From positions 1 to 64,000 of the forward strand of contig DASYQS010000022.1 in the NCBI GenBank assembly GCA_036005185.1: a stretch of DNA of 64,000 nt. The letters are read 5' to 3'. The DNA is from VBAU01 sp036005185. Lineage in GTDB: Bacteria > Bacteroidota > Bacteroidia > Chitinophagales > Chitinophagaceae. Made by a program: the position numbers and the translations under genes. Positions 7,352 through 16,104 of the stretch are shown one piece after another. The notes beneath the pieces are model-generated. The model saw only the letters and a list, made by a program, of their open reading frames with translations. It was not told where the DNA came from and did no database searches. Position 1 is the stretch's first letter; each line of letters begins with the position of its first letter.

Positions 7352-9781
7352 TTAAAAAGTATATTTCAGATTCAATCCGCTATACACAACTGCATTAGGA
7401 GGAGCGGGTATATAAGCATCAGGTAGCTGGTTTACGAAGATCATAATCGGGTATTGCACACCTGTGATGTTGTTTACACCAAAAAAAGCATCCAGATCAA
7501 AATGGGAAGACAGGCTTCGTTTATACCCAAATTTTGCATTTAATAAATTATAACTTTCCGATTTCCGGAGCGGAAATGTTTTACCTGATGCAGTAACTAC
7601 CCTGTCAAGAGCTATGTTCACGCCATCCTTATATAAATGGGAAAAGCTAGCGTACAAACCATTTTTCATCGCCACATCTATTCCTTCCGAGCTCATGATT
7701 TTAGGAACACCAAAAACATTTAACCCGCTGTAGTTAAAGGTGTCAGTGGCTGTTACATAAGTAAAATTATCTCCGTACTTAAAATCAGAATAAGTAAAGT
7801 TGATGAATGGAGTAACATTGGTAAACAAACCATTATCATTTTTTATAATCGAATATTTCAATGCAGCTTCTACTCCCTTATGATCTTGATCTCCTCCATT
7901 TATCACATAAGAATAAGCAGTTGCAGTACTGTTCAGCAGCACGGAAACTGATGTCATCTTATCTGAATATTTGGTAGCGAAAAATGCGATTTGATAAACA
8001 AGCTTGTCTTTAAGTACAGTTCCCTTTGTACCTACTTCAAATTGATCACCCTTTTCAGGTTTTAAAACATTATTTACTCTTCCTGTTTGCGGAGCAACAG
8101 GAGTAACGATAAAGAAATAAGAACTCACCGGTGCTTTATATCCCCTGCTATATGAAGCATACACAGAAACTTCTTTGCTGAAAACTTTGTTGATCGCTAC
8201 ATGTGGTGAGACCATATTTTTATAAGTCGTATCAAAATGTGATGGGTTTGTAGCAGTTGCTGGATTAAATCTATCATCCAAAGTAATTCTTTGAGTGCTT
8301 AAACCCACGCCGGTAGTAATGGATATATCATGTTGCAGGGCTAATGTCCACTCTGTAAATAAAGAGGTAGGTTGTGTAACAAAAGCAGTGTTTGATGTTG
8401 TTGCATTTACTACCCAATAAGGTTTTCCAATCACCCAAGGAGTTGTAGTTGTATCCGCAGGATTTTGTTTCATGTTATAGCCTATAACTTGTGCATCCTG
8501 GCGTTGTATTTCCGCTCCCGTAACTCCACTGAGAGAAACTCCATTTGCGACAAAAAATTTAGTATCAAATGACGTACGGAAACCGTAATTGATCGCTGTT
8601 TTATCTGTCCAGCCTCCGGCAGAGCTTACATCGCTTCTAAAACCGGTACCGAAAATAGAAGTTGTATTCGCGATATTTTTATTGAAGGTATAACTATGTC
8701 CTAGCCCTGCTCTGAATGTGCTAACATGACTATGTGCGTTTCTTTTAATATACTCAATGTTGCCTGAATAATCTTTGTTTTGATATTGAGCGAGAGTCAA
8801 TTCACCCAATCTTTCATCATAACTATCTGTATAGCCAAAATAAGTAGAGATGGATTGCTTTTCGTTTGGATGAAAATCTCCTGCAAAGTTCCCGAAATCT
8901 TTGTGTGATTTATTGTGAATAGAAAACCCGTCGGACTTTTGTTTTCCGTAATTCAACAATAGCGAGCTGCGCTCACCGCCTGTTTGAAAATAAGTGGTAT
9001 AACGTTGCAGGCCGTAATTACCCAGCATCACATCCTGCCTAATCGATGTTTTCCCTTTTTCGGGTGTTATGGTTTTAAAATTGATTGCTCCTGCAATAGC
9101 CTGACCATACAATGTGCCGGCTGGTCCCTTCACTATTTCTACATTCCCGATAGAACCATAATCAATATCGTCAAAAGTAGTTATGCCTTCTGCATCGGTA
9201 ACCGGAATTCCATTCAGATAGACTTTGTAACCTTGTCCGTCAAAGTTGCTATTGACACCCCGAGTACCTCTTGTACCATTTCCGTAACCACGTATATTAA
9301 ATTGTTGCCCGCCGGAAACAGTTCTCCTGTTCATGATGACGCCTGGCACACTTGTTTGAATGGCATCGTCTAAAAATAGACCCTGTCCCCTTTTTAATTC
9401 CAGCGGTGTGAGCTTTGTAATTGAAACCGGCTGATATAAAATAGATTTGTTTTGGGTGGAAACAGTAGTAATTTCTATTACATCGAGTGAATGACTTAAT
9501 TGAGTAAGCCAAATCTGTAAATCTTCATCGCAATTTTTGATTGCTTGCTGCTGAGTCTGATATCCGACAAAAGAGATCGTTATTTTCATTGAACCCGGGC
9601 AATCAACTATAAATCTTCCGTCTTTATCAGTAGTTGTTCCGCCTTTGCCCTGAACCGTGACAGTAGCCCCAAAAAGCGGAGTGTTTGTATTTACATCGAA
9701 GACTTTTCCTTTAATGGTTTTCTGTGAATAAACACCAAATACAACTGTTGTGAAAACAGTTAACAGTAATAATCGTTTCAT
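7352..9781 (-). CDS. TonB-dependent outer membrane receptor
   Basis: This 809-residue TonB-dependent transporter has a signal peptide ending 'VYSQ', an N-terminal carboxypeptidase-like regulatory domain ('KTIKGKVFDVNTNTPLFGAT'), a plug domain (about residues 110-240, with 'NIRGYGNGTRG' and 'VEIVKGPAGTLYGQAIAGAIN') and a beta-barrel ending in the aromatic 'YTF'. It lacks the SusC-specific features and no SusD gene follows, so it is a siderophore, metal or cofactor receptor type rather than a glycan importer. It follows a small exported protein by 67 bases on the same strand; that pairing is seen elsewhere in Bacteroidota. The ligand is unknown. A terminator follows directly. Confidence 0.92.
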   Translation of the reverse strand: MKRLLLLTVFTTVVFGVYSQKTIKGKVFDVNTNTPLFGATVTVQGKGGTTTDKDGRFIVDCPGSMKITISFVGYQTQQQAIKNCDEDLQIWLTQLSHSLDVIEITTVSTQNKSILYQPVSITKLTPLELKRGQGLFLDDAIQTSVPGVIMNRRTVSGGQQFNIRGYGNGTRGTRGVNSNFDGQGYKVYLNGIPVTDAEGITTFDDIDYGSIGNVEIVKGPAGTLYGQAIAGAINFKTITPEKGKTSIRQDVMLGNYGLQRYTTYFQTGGERSSLLLNYGKQKSDGFSIHNKSHKDFGNFAGDFHPNEKQSISTYFGYTDSYDERLGELTLAQYQNKDYSGNIEYIKRNAHSHVSTFRAGLGHSYTFNKNIANTTSIFGTGFRSDVSSAGGWTDKTAINYGFRTSFDTKFFVANGVSLSGVTGAEIQRQDAQVIGYNMKQNPADTTTTPWVIGKPYWVVNATTSNTAFVTQPTSLFTEWTLALQHDISITTGVGLSTQRITLDDRFNPATATNPSHFDTTYKNMVSPHVAINKVFSKEVSVYASYSRGYKAPVSSYFFIVTPVAPQTGRVNNVLKPEKGDQFEVGTKGTVLKDKLVYQIAFFATKYSDKMTSVSVLLNSTATAYSYVINGGDQDHKGVEAALKYSIIKNDNGLFTNVTPFINFTYSDFKYGDNFTYVTATDTFNYSGLNVFGVPKIMSSEGIDVAMKNGLYASFSHLYKDGVNIALDRVVTASGKTFPLRKSESYNLLNAKFGYKRSLSSHFDLDAFFGVNNITGVQYPIMIFVNQLPDAYIPAPPNAVVYSGLNLKYTF

Positions 9782-9848
9782 TAAATGATTAGTTTGAAAT
9801 AAATAATGCCTGCATCATTGCATAGGCTTCGGGGAAAGAGTAAGTGAA

Positions 9849-10370
9849 TCAGACAACCTGCGGAGGGGGGGTTAAAACATCAAGAGGTCGTGAAGAAACG
9901 ATTTCGCATTGAAAATATATAATGGAAGGTACAGGTTTATATTTTATGAGTAACTCTGCATTCACAGTAGCGAGGTAAGAACTGCTAACAAGTTTCAGCA
10001 ATAGAGCCGACTTAGATTTGGAGTTATTTTCATTGTTTATTTTCTCATATTTTTTGATCAATGCAGTTTCCTTTTTGTCACTGATGCAGCGAATGATCAG
10101 TTTGTTATTCTCTATTTTCTTTTCAATCATGTCATACATCTCGCCGTTTAGGCTAAATTCGTCATTACCCTCCCATTCTAATTGTTCAATTGATTTTTTA
10201 TCATCCAATGAATAAACAAAAGTCGTTTCATCTTCGTTATTTGCTTGCAGGCGGAGCGCTTTTTTCATTTCAGCTTTTACTTCGAAATGTCGGAGATAAA
10301 AAACAAAATGATAGCCGATAATATTGAGAAAAATACAGAAAAGCAGCAGTATGGAAATTATTTTTTTCAA
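9849..10370 (-). CDS. Small exported or membrane-anchored protein, partner of the TonB receptor
   Basis: This 173-residue protein has one N-terminal hydrophobic segment (residues 3-27), then a mixed-charge extracytoplasmic region, and ends in the proline-rich 'LDVLTPPPQVV'. I cannot assign an established function. From memory of Bacteroidota genomes, proteins with this layout (leader with 'NIIGYH.VF', a basic middle region, a proline-rich tail) often sit just upstream of TonB receptor genes. Here it precedes the receptor by 67 bases with no terminator between, so cotranscription is likely. It could be a periplasmic accessory to uptake. Family membership is inference. Confidence 0.7.
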   Translation of the reverse strand: MKKIISILLLFCIFLNIIGYHFVFYLRHFEVKAEMKKALRLQANNEDETTFVYSLDDKKSIEQLEWEGNDEFSLNGEMYDMIEKKIENNKLIIRCISDKKETALIKKYEKINNENNSKSKSALLLKLVSSSYLATVNAELLIKYKPVPSIIYFQCEIVSSRPLDVLTPPPQVV

Positions 10371-10422
10371 TGCTGGTTTAGCTTGCTCGAAATTAAGGAA
10401 TAATAAATACCTGGCGACAGAA

Positions 10423-11463
10423 TTATCCTTTATGCTTTAACTGCTGCCACAACCTTGCCTTTGATTTATTAAAAACATTTCTCCCTTTATCAATACCGGC
10501 CCTTAACTTTTTTTGTTCCTCCACTGGCAAATGAATTATTTCCTGGCATTCTTTACTACAGCACCCTTCATATTTTTCTTTACATTCATCACACTGAATA
10601 AAAAGCAAATGACAGGCATCGTTTACACAGTTTACATGTGTATCGGCAGGCTTGCCGCATTGGTGGCATTTAGCAATGATCTCCTCGGTGATCTTTTCCC
10701 CTAACCGCTGATCAAAAACAAAATTTTTTCCATGGAATTTATTGGTCAGTCCTTTTTCCTTTATCTGGTTGGTATAATGAATGATACCGCCTTCCAAATG
10801 AAAAACATTTTTAAACCCTTTATGAAGCATATAGGCTGAAGCCTTCTCACAACGAATACCGCCTGTGCAGTACATGATGATATTTTTTTCTCTTTTATCA
10901 TCCATCATTTCTACAGCCATAGGCAGTTGCTCACGAAAAGTGTCACTTGGTATTTCGATCGCATTTTCAAAATGGCCCACTTCGTATTCATAATGATTCC
11001 GCATATCGATGACGATGGTGTTCGGGTCATTGGTTAACTGATTAAATTCCTCAGCATTTACATATTTGCCTTTATTCTTCATATCAAATAAGGGGTCAGT
11101 GATTCCATCGGCCACAATTTTATTACGAACTTTAATATCAAGAGCATAAAATGATTTACCGTCATCGTCAACAGCCATATTTAGTCTTAAGCCATTTAAA
11201 GGTTCAATGGAATAGAGATAAGTTTTAAATACTTCAAAATTCTCAGCGGGTACACTTATCTGTGCATTGATACCCTCACTTGCCATATATATCCTTCCTA
11301 GTACATCAATTGCACTGAGGGCTCTGTATAAAGTATCCCTAAAAATATCAGGGTCCGTAATTTTGAAATAACAATAAAATGAAACGGTAGTGCGTGGAGT
11401 ATGATCTCTAAGAATACGCTCTTTTAACTCTTTTCGTGAGACGCGGTTGTATAATGCTGCCAT
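10423..11463 (-). CDS. trhO: tRNA uridine(34) hydroxylase, rhodanese type (TrhO/YceA)
   Basis: This 346-residue protein matches TrhO, which hydroxylates U34 of certain tRNAs using oxygen as a first step to 5-(carboxy)methoxyuridine. The N-terminal UPF0176 ferredoxin-like domain (about 25-110, 'YCYFKITDP...GRIYMASEGINAQIS') precedes a rhodanese domain with 'VIDMRNHYEYEVGHFENA' and the active loop 'MYCTGGIRCEKAS', where the first Cys is catalytic. The C-terminal region carries the cysteine cluster 'CHQCGKPADTHVNC...CHLLFIQCDECKEKYEGCCSKEC', typical of the longer Bacteroidota and gammaproteobacterial forms. It is a single gene with a good promoter match upstream. Confidence 0.93.
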   Translation of the reverse strand: MAALYNRVSRKELKERILRDHTPRTTVSFYCYFKITDPDIFRDTLYRALSAIDVLGRIYMASEGINAQISVPAENFEVFKTYLYSIEPLNGLRLNMAVDDDGKSFYALDIKVRNKIVADGITDPLFDMKNKGKYVNAEEFNQLTNDPNTIVIDMRNHYEYEVGHFENAIEIPSDTFREQLPMAVEMMDDKREKNIIMYCTGGIRCEKASAYMLHKGFKNVFHLEGGIIHYTNQIKEKGLTNKFHGKNFVFDQRLGEKITEEIIAKCHQCGKPADTHVNCVNDACHLLFIQCDECKEKYEGCCSKECQEIIHLPVEEQKKLRAGIDKGRNVFNKSKARLWQQLKHKG

Positions 11464-11528
11464 ATTTTTTGAATTTTATCCGCCACAGACGGACCCAATT
11501 GCAGGTTGGGCAAAATCCTAAAGCGGGG

Positions 11529-11560
11529 CAAAGATAGTCCACAAATGAGTTTTACGCAAA
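11529..11560 (-). promoter_or_regulatory. Bacteroidota-type promoter for trhO
   Basis: On the minus strand the sequence reads TTTG-N20-TATCTTTG, matching the Bacteroidota vegetative consensus (-33 TTTG, -7 TAnnTTTG) at every fixed position. The -7 box lies 65 bases before the trhO start. Between it and the gene are two weak inverted repeats (11479-11493 and 11494-11510). Confidence 0.65.
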
Positions 11561-11662
11561 TGAACGCAGTTAATCCCTTTAGATGGAAATGATTAGATAC
11601 GATCTCTGCGAAGGCCATTACTTACAAAATAATCTCTCCTAAACTTTCACTATTTTGCGCCA

Positions 11663-12187
11663 ATGAAATTAAGAATGACCATTTCAGTTTTTTTTCTTTT
11701 GCTTTTTGCAAATTGTAATAATTCCGACAATCAAGCCACCCAAAACAAATCAGAAAATGACATGGACGCCGCCAGGAATTTTCTTGAAGCAGCTTTGAAA
11801 GGTGATTATAAAGAAGCTTCGATCTATATGCTCCGTGATTCAACAAATATTGGATATCTGGAAGCAACAGAAAGGAATTATAAGCACATGAACCCTGATG
11901 AAAAAAGAAACTTGAGGCAAGCTTCTCTTCGTTTTTTTGATTCAAATAAAATTAATGACTCAACTACCATTACCATTTTTGCCAACTCATACAAAAATGA
12001 TAAGGACACGCTGAAAATTGTAAGAGAGAACGGACAGTGGTTGGTTGATCTGAAATATCTTTTTGAGCACGATATGGATACTACCATTAAGCCAGTAATC
12101 ATTAATCCTCCCCATATAAATGATTCAAGCCATAAAAAAAGAACAAGTGCTGGGGAAAAAGGCAACAAAACCGATACTATACATTAA
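11663..12187 (+). CDS. DUF4878-like lipoprotein
   Basis: This 174-residue protein has a short leader followed by a lipobox-like 'LFANC' (Cys19) and a low-complexity Asn/Ser linker. The core 'AARNFLEAALKGDYKEASIYML' followed by a strand-rich region ending 'DTLKIVRENGQWLVDLKY' resembles the NTF2/SnoaL-like fold of DUF4878 lipoproteins. The tail is basic and polar. Function is unknown; the fold usually forms a ligand pocket. Its TAA stop shares one base with the ATG of crcB (TAATG at 12185-12189), so the two are translationally coupled and in one operon with a fluoride-export gene. Confidence 0.72.
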   Translation: MKLRMTISVFFLLLFANCNNSDNQATQNKSENDMDAARNFLEAALKGDYKEASIYMLRDSTNIGYLEATERNYKHMNPDEKRNLRQASLRFFDSNKINDSTTITIFANSYKNDKDTLKIVRENGQWLVDLKYLFEHDMDTTIKPVIINPPHINDSSHKKRTSAGEKGNKTDTIH

Positions 12188-12564
12188 TGATCAAAAATCT
12201 TTTATTGGTAGCATTTGGCGGCGGCGTTGGCAGCATTGCCCGTTACCTTTGCCAAAAATGGTTGGGTGAAAACTATCCTCATCCATTTCCATGGGGAACA
12301 TTTGCAGTGAATTTGATAGGTTGTTTTTTGATCGGTGTTATTTATGCAGCTTCTGAAAAAACTACGGCATTGAGTCCGCAAACCAGATTATTGTTAATAA
12401 CCGGTTTTTGTGGCGGCTTTACTACTTTTTCAACTTTTGCTTTTGAAAATATGAATTTGCTTCGCAGCGGTGATACCATTTATTTTTTGATCTATACGAT
12501 TGCAAGTGTTGTGTTAGGTATTGCATGTGTTTTTGCCGGTGTGGCGCTCATGAAACTTTTATAA
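12187..12564 (+). CDS. crcB: Fluoride ion channel/exporter CrcB (Fluc)
   Basis: This 125-residue protein has four predicted membrane helices and the Fluc signatures 'GGGVGSIARYL' (6-17), 'PWGTFAVNLIGCFLIG' with the pore Asn, and 'TGFCGGFTTFSTF', which contains the phenylalanine box and sodium-site Gly/Thr residues. It passively exports fluoride through dual-topology dimers in the inner membrane. Only one crcB gene is present here, consistent with a homodimer. A DUF190 gene, a frequent crcB companion, starts one base after its stop. I see no fluoride riboswitch upstream of the operon. Confidence 0.95.
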   Translation: MIKNLLLVAFGGGVGSIARYLCQKWLGENYPHPFPWGTFAVNLIGCFLIGVIYAASEKTTALSPQTRLLLITGFCGGFTTFSTFAFENMNLLRSGDTIYFLIYTIASVVLGIACVFAGVALMKLL

Positions 12565-12565
12565 T

Positions 12566-12913
12566 ATGGAACTTCAAGGACAATCAAAACTGTTGCGCAT
12601 TTTTGTTGGCGAAATTGATAAAATCGGACACCAGCTTTTGTATGAAGCTATTTTATTAGCAGCAAGGGAAAAGGGATTGGCAGGTGGTACTGTATTAAAA
12701 GGTATTATGTCATTTGGGGCCAGCAGCCGGATACATGTTGCCAGACTAATAGAATTATCAGAAGATCTTCCGATTGTTGTTGAAATTGTTGACCAGGAAA
12801 CCAAAATTGATTCTTTTATTCCTATACTAAATGATCTTTTTGAAAAATGTGGCCGTGGTGGTTTGATCACCGTAGAGAAAGTAGATGTGTTGTATTATAA
12901 ACCGAAGAAATGA
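12566..12913 (+). CDS. DUF190 family protein
   Basis: This 115-residue cytoplasmic protein of the DUF190 family has the family's ferredoxin-like alpha/beta pattern, 'LLRIFVGEIDKIGHQLLYEAILLAAREKGLAGGTV' and 'GIMSFGASSRIH...LSEDLPIVVEIVD', and a C-terminal 'GGLITVEKVDV'. The fold is PII-like and a role in sensing or modulating transport is often proposed. It is next to crcB and sometimes fused to it in other genomes, which suggests involvement in fluoride handling. The biochemical role is not established. Confidence 0.88.
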   Translation: MELQGQSKLLRIFVGEIDKIGHQLLYEAILLAAREKGLAGGTVLKGIMSFGASSRIHVARLIELSEDLPIVVEIVDQETKIDSFIPILNDLFEKCGRGGLITVEKVDVLYYKPKK

Positions 12914-12973
12914 ATGATGAGTCAGTGATGAGTTAAATCTTAACTTTTGAACTTAAAATCCTAATTTTCAAAA

Positions 12974-13522
12974 ATGCTCACAGTTCATCATCCTTGGCAC
13001 GGAGTTTCTCCGGGTAAAAATGCACCCACCATGGTGAATGCATTGATTGAAATTCCGCAGGGTTCCAGATCAAAATATGAAGTGGATAAAGAAACCGGCC
13101 TTTTAAAATTAGACCGGGTCATTTATTCTTCTTTTCATTATCCCATTAATTACGGTTTTATTCCTCAAACACTCGGGCAGGATAATGATCCGTTGGATAT
13201 TTTAGTCCTTTGCTCGCAATCCATCCAACCCCTATGCATTGTACATGCAACTGTGATCGGCAACATGCAGATGATTGATCAGGGCAAGCAAGATGATAAG
13301 ATCATTGCTGTTGCTTCAAAAGATCCTTCAGTAAATCATTATAAAAACATTAAAGAGCTGCCCCAACATTTTTTATTAGAATTGAGGAATTATTTTGAGC
13401 AGTATAAGGTTCTTGAAAATAAAAAAGTGGAAATAGATAATTTTCAAGACAAAGAAGACGCTTGCAAGATAATTGAAGAGGCTATCCTATATTATAAAGA
13501 CAATTTTAAAAATAATTTGTGA
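12974..13522 (+). CDS. ppa: Inorganic pyrophosphatase, family I
   Basis: This 182-residue soluble pyrophosphatase hydrolyses PPi to phosphate and pulls biosynthetic reactions forward. The family I motifs are present: 'IEIPQGSRSKYEVDKETG' with the phosphate-binding Lys/Arg, 'FHYPINYGFIPQT', and the metal-site 'DNDPLDILV', followed by 'DQGKQDDKIIAV' with the paired Asp residues. The length is normal for the family. The 60-base gap from DUF190 lacks a terminator, so the gene may be part of the same transcript. Its stop codon overlaps a possible GTG start of the next gene (13519). Confidence 0.94.
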   Translation: MLTVHHPWHGVSPGKNAPTMVNALIEIPQGSRSKYEVDKETGLLKLDRVIYSSFHYPINYGFIPQTLGQDNDPLDILVLCSQSIQPLCIVHATVIGNMQMIDQGKQDDKIIAVASKDPSVNHYKNIKELPQHFLLELRNYFEQYKVLENKKVEIDNFQDKEDACKIIEEAILYYKDNFKNNL

Positions 13523-13542
13523 AACAAAATAAGCTGGTAAAT

Positions 13543-13944
13543 ATGAATGCAGAAACTATTTTAGTGTTGATCCTGGTAGGATTGGCAGCAGGTACATTAA
13601 GCGGGTTAGTAGGTGTGGGTGGCGGAATTATTATTGTTCCTGCATTGGTTTTTTTTCTTGGATTCTCTCAACACGCGGCACAGGGAACTTCATTAGGACT
13701 TCTGTTGCTGCCGGCAGGCATACTTGCAGTAATTAATTATTACAACAAAGGATTTATAGATTTAAAAGTGGTAGCCATCATGTGCGCAGCATTCGTGTTT
13801 GGGGGTTGGCTGGGAAGCAAACTCGCCTTATCACTTTCCCAGGAAGTTGTAAAAAAAATATTTGCTGTTGTTCTTTTTTATACTGCTTTTAAAATGATGG
13901 GATGGGATGCGGTTATTTTTAAATGGGTGAAAGGATTATTTTGA
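13543..13944 (+). CDS. Half-size TauE/SafE family permease
   Basis: This protein has 133 residues from ATG 13543, or 141 from GTG 13519, which overlaps the ppa stop. It is an inner membrane protein with about four helices. 'GLAAGTLSGLVGVGGGIIIVPALVFFLG' followed by 'AQGTSLGLLLLPAG' is the diagnostic first repeat of TauE/SafE (DUF81) permeases, which move sulfite, sulfonates or other organic anions. Normal members have two such repeats in about 250 residues; here only one is present and the next gene begins directly after, so a homodimer would be needed. The ATG start gives a clean membrane-proximal N-terminus. The substrate is unknown. Confidence 0.85.
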   Translation: MNAETILVLILVGLAAGTLSGLVGVGGGIIIVPALVFFLGFSQHAAQGTSLGLLLLPAGILAVINYYNKGFIDLKVVAIMCAAFVFGGWLGSKLALSLSQEVVKKIFAVVLFYTAFKMMGWDAVIFKWVKGLF

Positions 13945-13946
13945 TT

Positions 13947-14594
13947 ATGAAAAAAACTCAAACTTTTTTCTTCCTAATCATTACCGCTTCAATTTGTCAT
14001 GCATAGCTTGCTGAGGTCAGTCCCCAACAAATCATAAATAATGACCCCGTCATTCAAATAGCTAAAAACTATTTTCGGTCGAGTCCCTATAATATATATT
14101 TCAGTACTTTTTTGAATCATCTGATGAATGATCCCACGTTGTCTAATAAAACAACCACCAAAAGAACAGATACCAGCTTTTTCTTTTTTAAAGGAGACTA
14201 CAAAAATCATAGTCCTTTTAGCTTCAAAGCTGATCGAACAGAGATAAGATTAGCAGAAGTTGAGGTGAATTTGGGTGATTCAATACCCTTGATAGACACC
14301 TTATTGTTTTATCAATTACTTGGCTATAGTTATGGGGAAGGAGGCACGGAAGCCGTGAAAAAAGAATTCTCGAAATTCGACCGGAAATATGGCAAATTTT
14401 TTTTTAGTGAGGGGTCAGAAATAAGGAAAGGTGGTGAAAACCATTGGCAGGATCAAAAATTATTTTACTCTAAAGAACTCTTTTTCCCCGATTGCGGCAT
14501 CGTGGGCGAAGTTGGACAAGTTTCAAAACATATTTACAATTACGCTTCGCATAAAAGTAATCCAGAATACCACAACGTTACCAATACCGCCTGA
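13947..14594 (+). pseudogene. Exported hypothetical protein interrupted by one in-frame amber codon
   Basis: An ATG at 13947 opens a textbook signal peptide (Met-Lys-Lys, a Phe/Leu/Ile core, then 'ASICHA', codons 1-19). Codon 20 is TAG (14004-14006). The same frame then stays open for 195 codons to the TGA at 14592, with no other disruption. Bacteroidota signal peptides commonly end 'A-Q', and CAG to TAG is one transition, so the ancestral codon was probably Gln at the cleavage site. The mature part has no family I recognise; it includes 'IPLIDTLLFYQLLGYSYGEGG' and a Lys/Phe-rich stretch. The remaining frame could start only at TTG 14112 or ATG 14124 and would lack export. The 3' end overlaps the convergent NlpC gene by 17 bases. 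Confidence 0.75.
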
Positions 14595-15390
14595 TCGCCG
14601 CTAGCGAATGCGTTCTTTTCCCTGTATCGCCATTGATAATCCCTTTTCCATCAATTTCATCGATTCGCACTTTCCCCGAAGCATGTATAATGCTTGAAGC
14701 ATCCAGTAAGATGCCTACATGGGTTATTTTTTCTTTTTTATTTTTAAAAAAAGCAAGATCGCCGTACTGACCAGCTTCCAGTTTTTTTATTTTCATACCT
14801 TGTCCTGCTTGTAACCAAGCATCACGTAATAAATCTAAACCTACCATTTTGAATATCACTTGTACAAAGCCGCTGCAATCTACTCCCAATGGAGTGCGGC
14901 CACCCCACAAATAGGGAGCATTCAACCATTGCATGGTCAGCTGACGAATTATATTGGCATCTGGCTTTATCTCATTCCGGTTCACTGCATAGCCATTGAA
15001 TTGATAGGTAAAGTTTCCAATTTTTCCTTTCCCATTATTAAAACCAGGCAATGTGGAGCCAATAGGAATATGCATTTTCATCTCTTTTATCGTTATCACA
15101 TTGAGTAGGTCGCCCGCAAGGAAAAAATTGTTTGAAAAATTTTCGTCTATAGCAGTAATTAAATTATCTCTAACCCAGCCCTCGTAATTGTCATGCAAGC
15201 TTTGTATTTTAAGCCAATTATTTTTTCTATTTAATATCCGCATGGCTTCTCCGAATAACAATTGGCTTACCATTTCAACCTTATGCGATGGTTTCTTTCT
15301 GATTGGTGCAGCGGGTACTATACAAGCTCCAAAGTCCATGAAATATTTTTCGGAAAGATAAGCATGAATCTGCTTTGCTGAATTATGCAA
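14578..15390 (-). CDS. NlpC/P60 cell-wall peptidase with SH3 domains
   Basis: This 270-residue C40-family cysteine peptidase has a catalytic domain in its last 120 residues: Cys172 in 'GVDCSGFVQ', His224 in 'KITHVGILL' and His236 in 'IIHASGKVR'. 'LWGGRTPLG' before the Cys is also typical. Residues 20-150 form two SH3-like segments ('EAMRILNRKNNWLKIQ...YEGWV' is the first). This matches gamma-D-glutamyl-L-diamino acid endopeptidases that cleave peptidoglycan stem peptides or recycle muropeptides. No signal peptide is visible, unlike most family members, which points to a cytoplasmic recycling role or an unrecognised export route. Confidence 0.9.
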   Translation of the reverse strand: MHNSAKQIHAYLSEKYFMDFGACIVPAAPIRKKPSHKVEMVSQLLFGEAMRILNRKNNWLKIQSLHDNYEGWVRDNLITAIDENFSNNFFLAGDLLNVITIKEMKMHIPIGSTLPGFNNGKGKIGNFTYQFNGYAVNRNEIKPDANIIRQLTMQWLNAPYLWGGRTPLGVDCSGFVQVIFKMVGLDLLRDAWLQAGQGMKIKKLEAGQYGDLAFFKNKKEKITHVGILLDASSIIHASGKVRIDEIDGKGIINGDTGKRTHSLAAIRRYW

Positions 15391-15517
15391 AACAATTCCC
15401 TTTGCATCTAAAGTATAGAAGTTTATAGGTCTAAAAGTTCAAAACTTGCCTTTAAATTGCAGAAAGGTTTACTCGTGAATATTTTGAGCTTTTTGAATCT
15501 CTTGAACAAGTTTTTTT

Positions 15518-16096
15518 GTGAACGTTGACAGATATAAACATATAACCGATCAGCAACTGCTGGAAAATTTTTATGCCGACCACGATACCGAATGGCTGGG
15601 CATTTTATTGCCGCGATATACTTTATTGCTTTTGGGTGTGTGTATGAAATATTTAAAAAATGAAGAAGAAGCCAAAGATTGTGTGCAGCAGATTTTTTTA
15701 AAAGCGATCACAGAATTAAAAAAATACAGGGTTAATTATTTCAAGTCATGGATATATATGGTAGCAAAAAATCATTGCCTGATGAAGATAAGAGACAGTC
15801 ACGGGAAAATGCCCGTTGAGTTAACAGAGCGTTACATGTCTGCATCGGAGGAAGAACCGGATAAGCAAGGCCTGCTGCAAAATGATCACACCATTGAGCT
15901 CATGGCTGATGCATTAAAGGAACTTTCGGCCGAGCAGCAACAATGTGTAACTTTGTTCTATCTTCAAAAGAAAAGCTACGACGAAATAAGCAGGGAGACC
16001 GGCTTTACTATGATGCAGGTAAAAAGCTATATACAAAACGGTAAAAGAAATTTGCGGCTGATGATCGAGAAGAAATTAAAACAAGACAAAAGATAA
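15518..16096 (+). CDS. ECF-type RNA polymerase sigma factor (module 1)
   Basis: This 192-residue sigma-70 family factor has two domains. Region 2 includes 'KYLKNEEEAKDCVQQIFLKAITEL' and 'FKSWIYMVAKNHCLMKIRD'; region 4 includes 'LKELSAEQQQCVTLFYLQKKSYDEISRETGFTMMQVKSYIQNGKRNLR'. The start is GTG at 15518; no in-frame ATG lies upstream of region 2. It would direct core polymerase to a small regulon on an envelope signal. A short single-helix membrane protein begins 8 bases after its stop, the usual place for an anti-sigma factor. Confidence 0.9.
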   Translation: MNVDRYKHITDQQLLENFYADHDTEWLGILLPRYTLLLLGVCMKYLKNEEEAKDCVQQIFLKAITELKKYRVNYFKSWIYMVAKNHCLMKIRDSHGKMPVELTERYMSASEEEPDKQGLLQNDHTIELMADALKELSAEQQQCVTLFYLQKKSYDEISRETGFTMMQVKSYIQNGKRNLRLMIEKKLKQDKR

Positions 16097-16104
16097 TAGT
16101 AAAA

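Noticed and set aside
11463..11662. Possible fluoride riboswitch upstream of the crcB operon
   Set aside because: I looked for the GC-rich stem and conserved loop of the crcB motif before 11663 and found only weak inverted repeats. crcB itself overlaps the preceding gene, leaving no space.
13947..14594. Amber codon as pyrrolysine or programmed readthrough
   Set aside because: No pyl genes are visible, other genes here end in TAG normally, and the stop lies at the signal cleavage site, so a point mutation is simpler.
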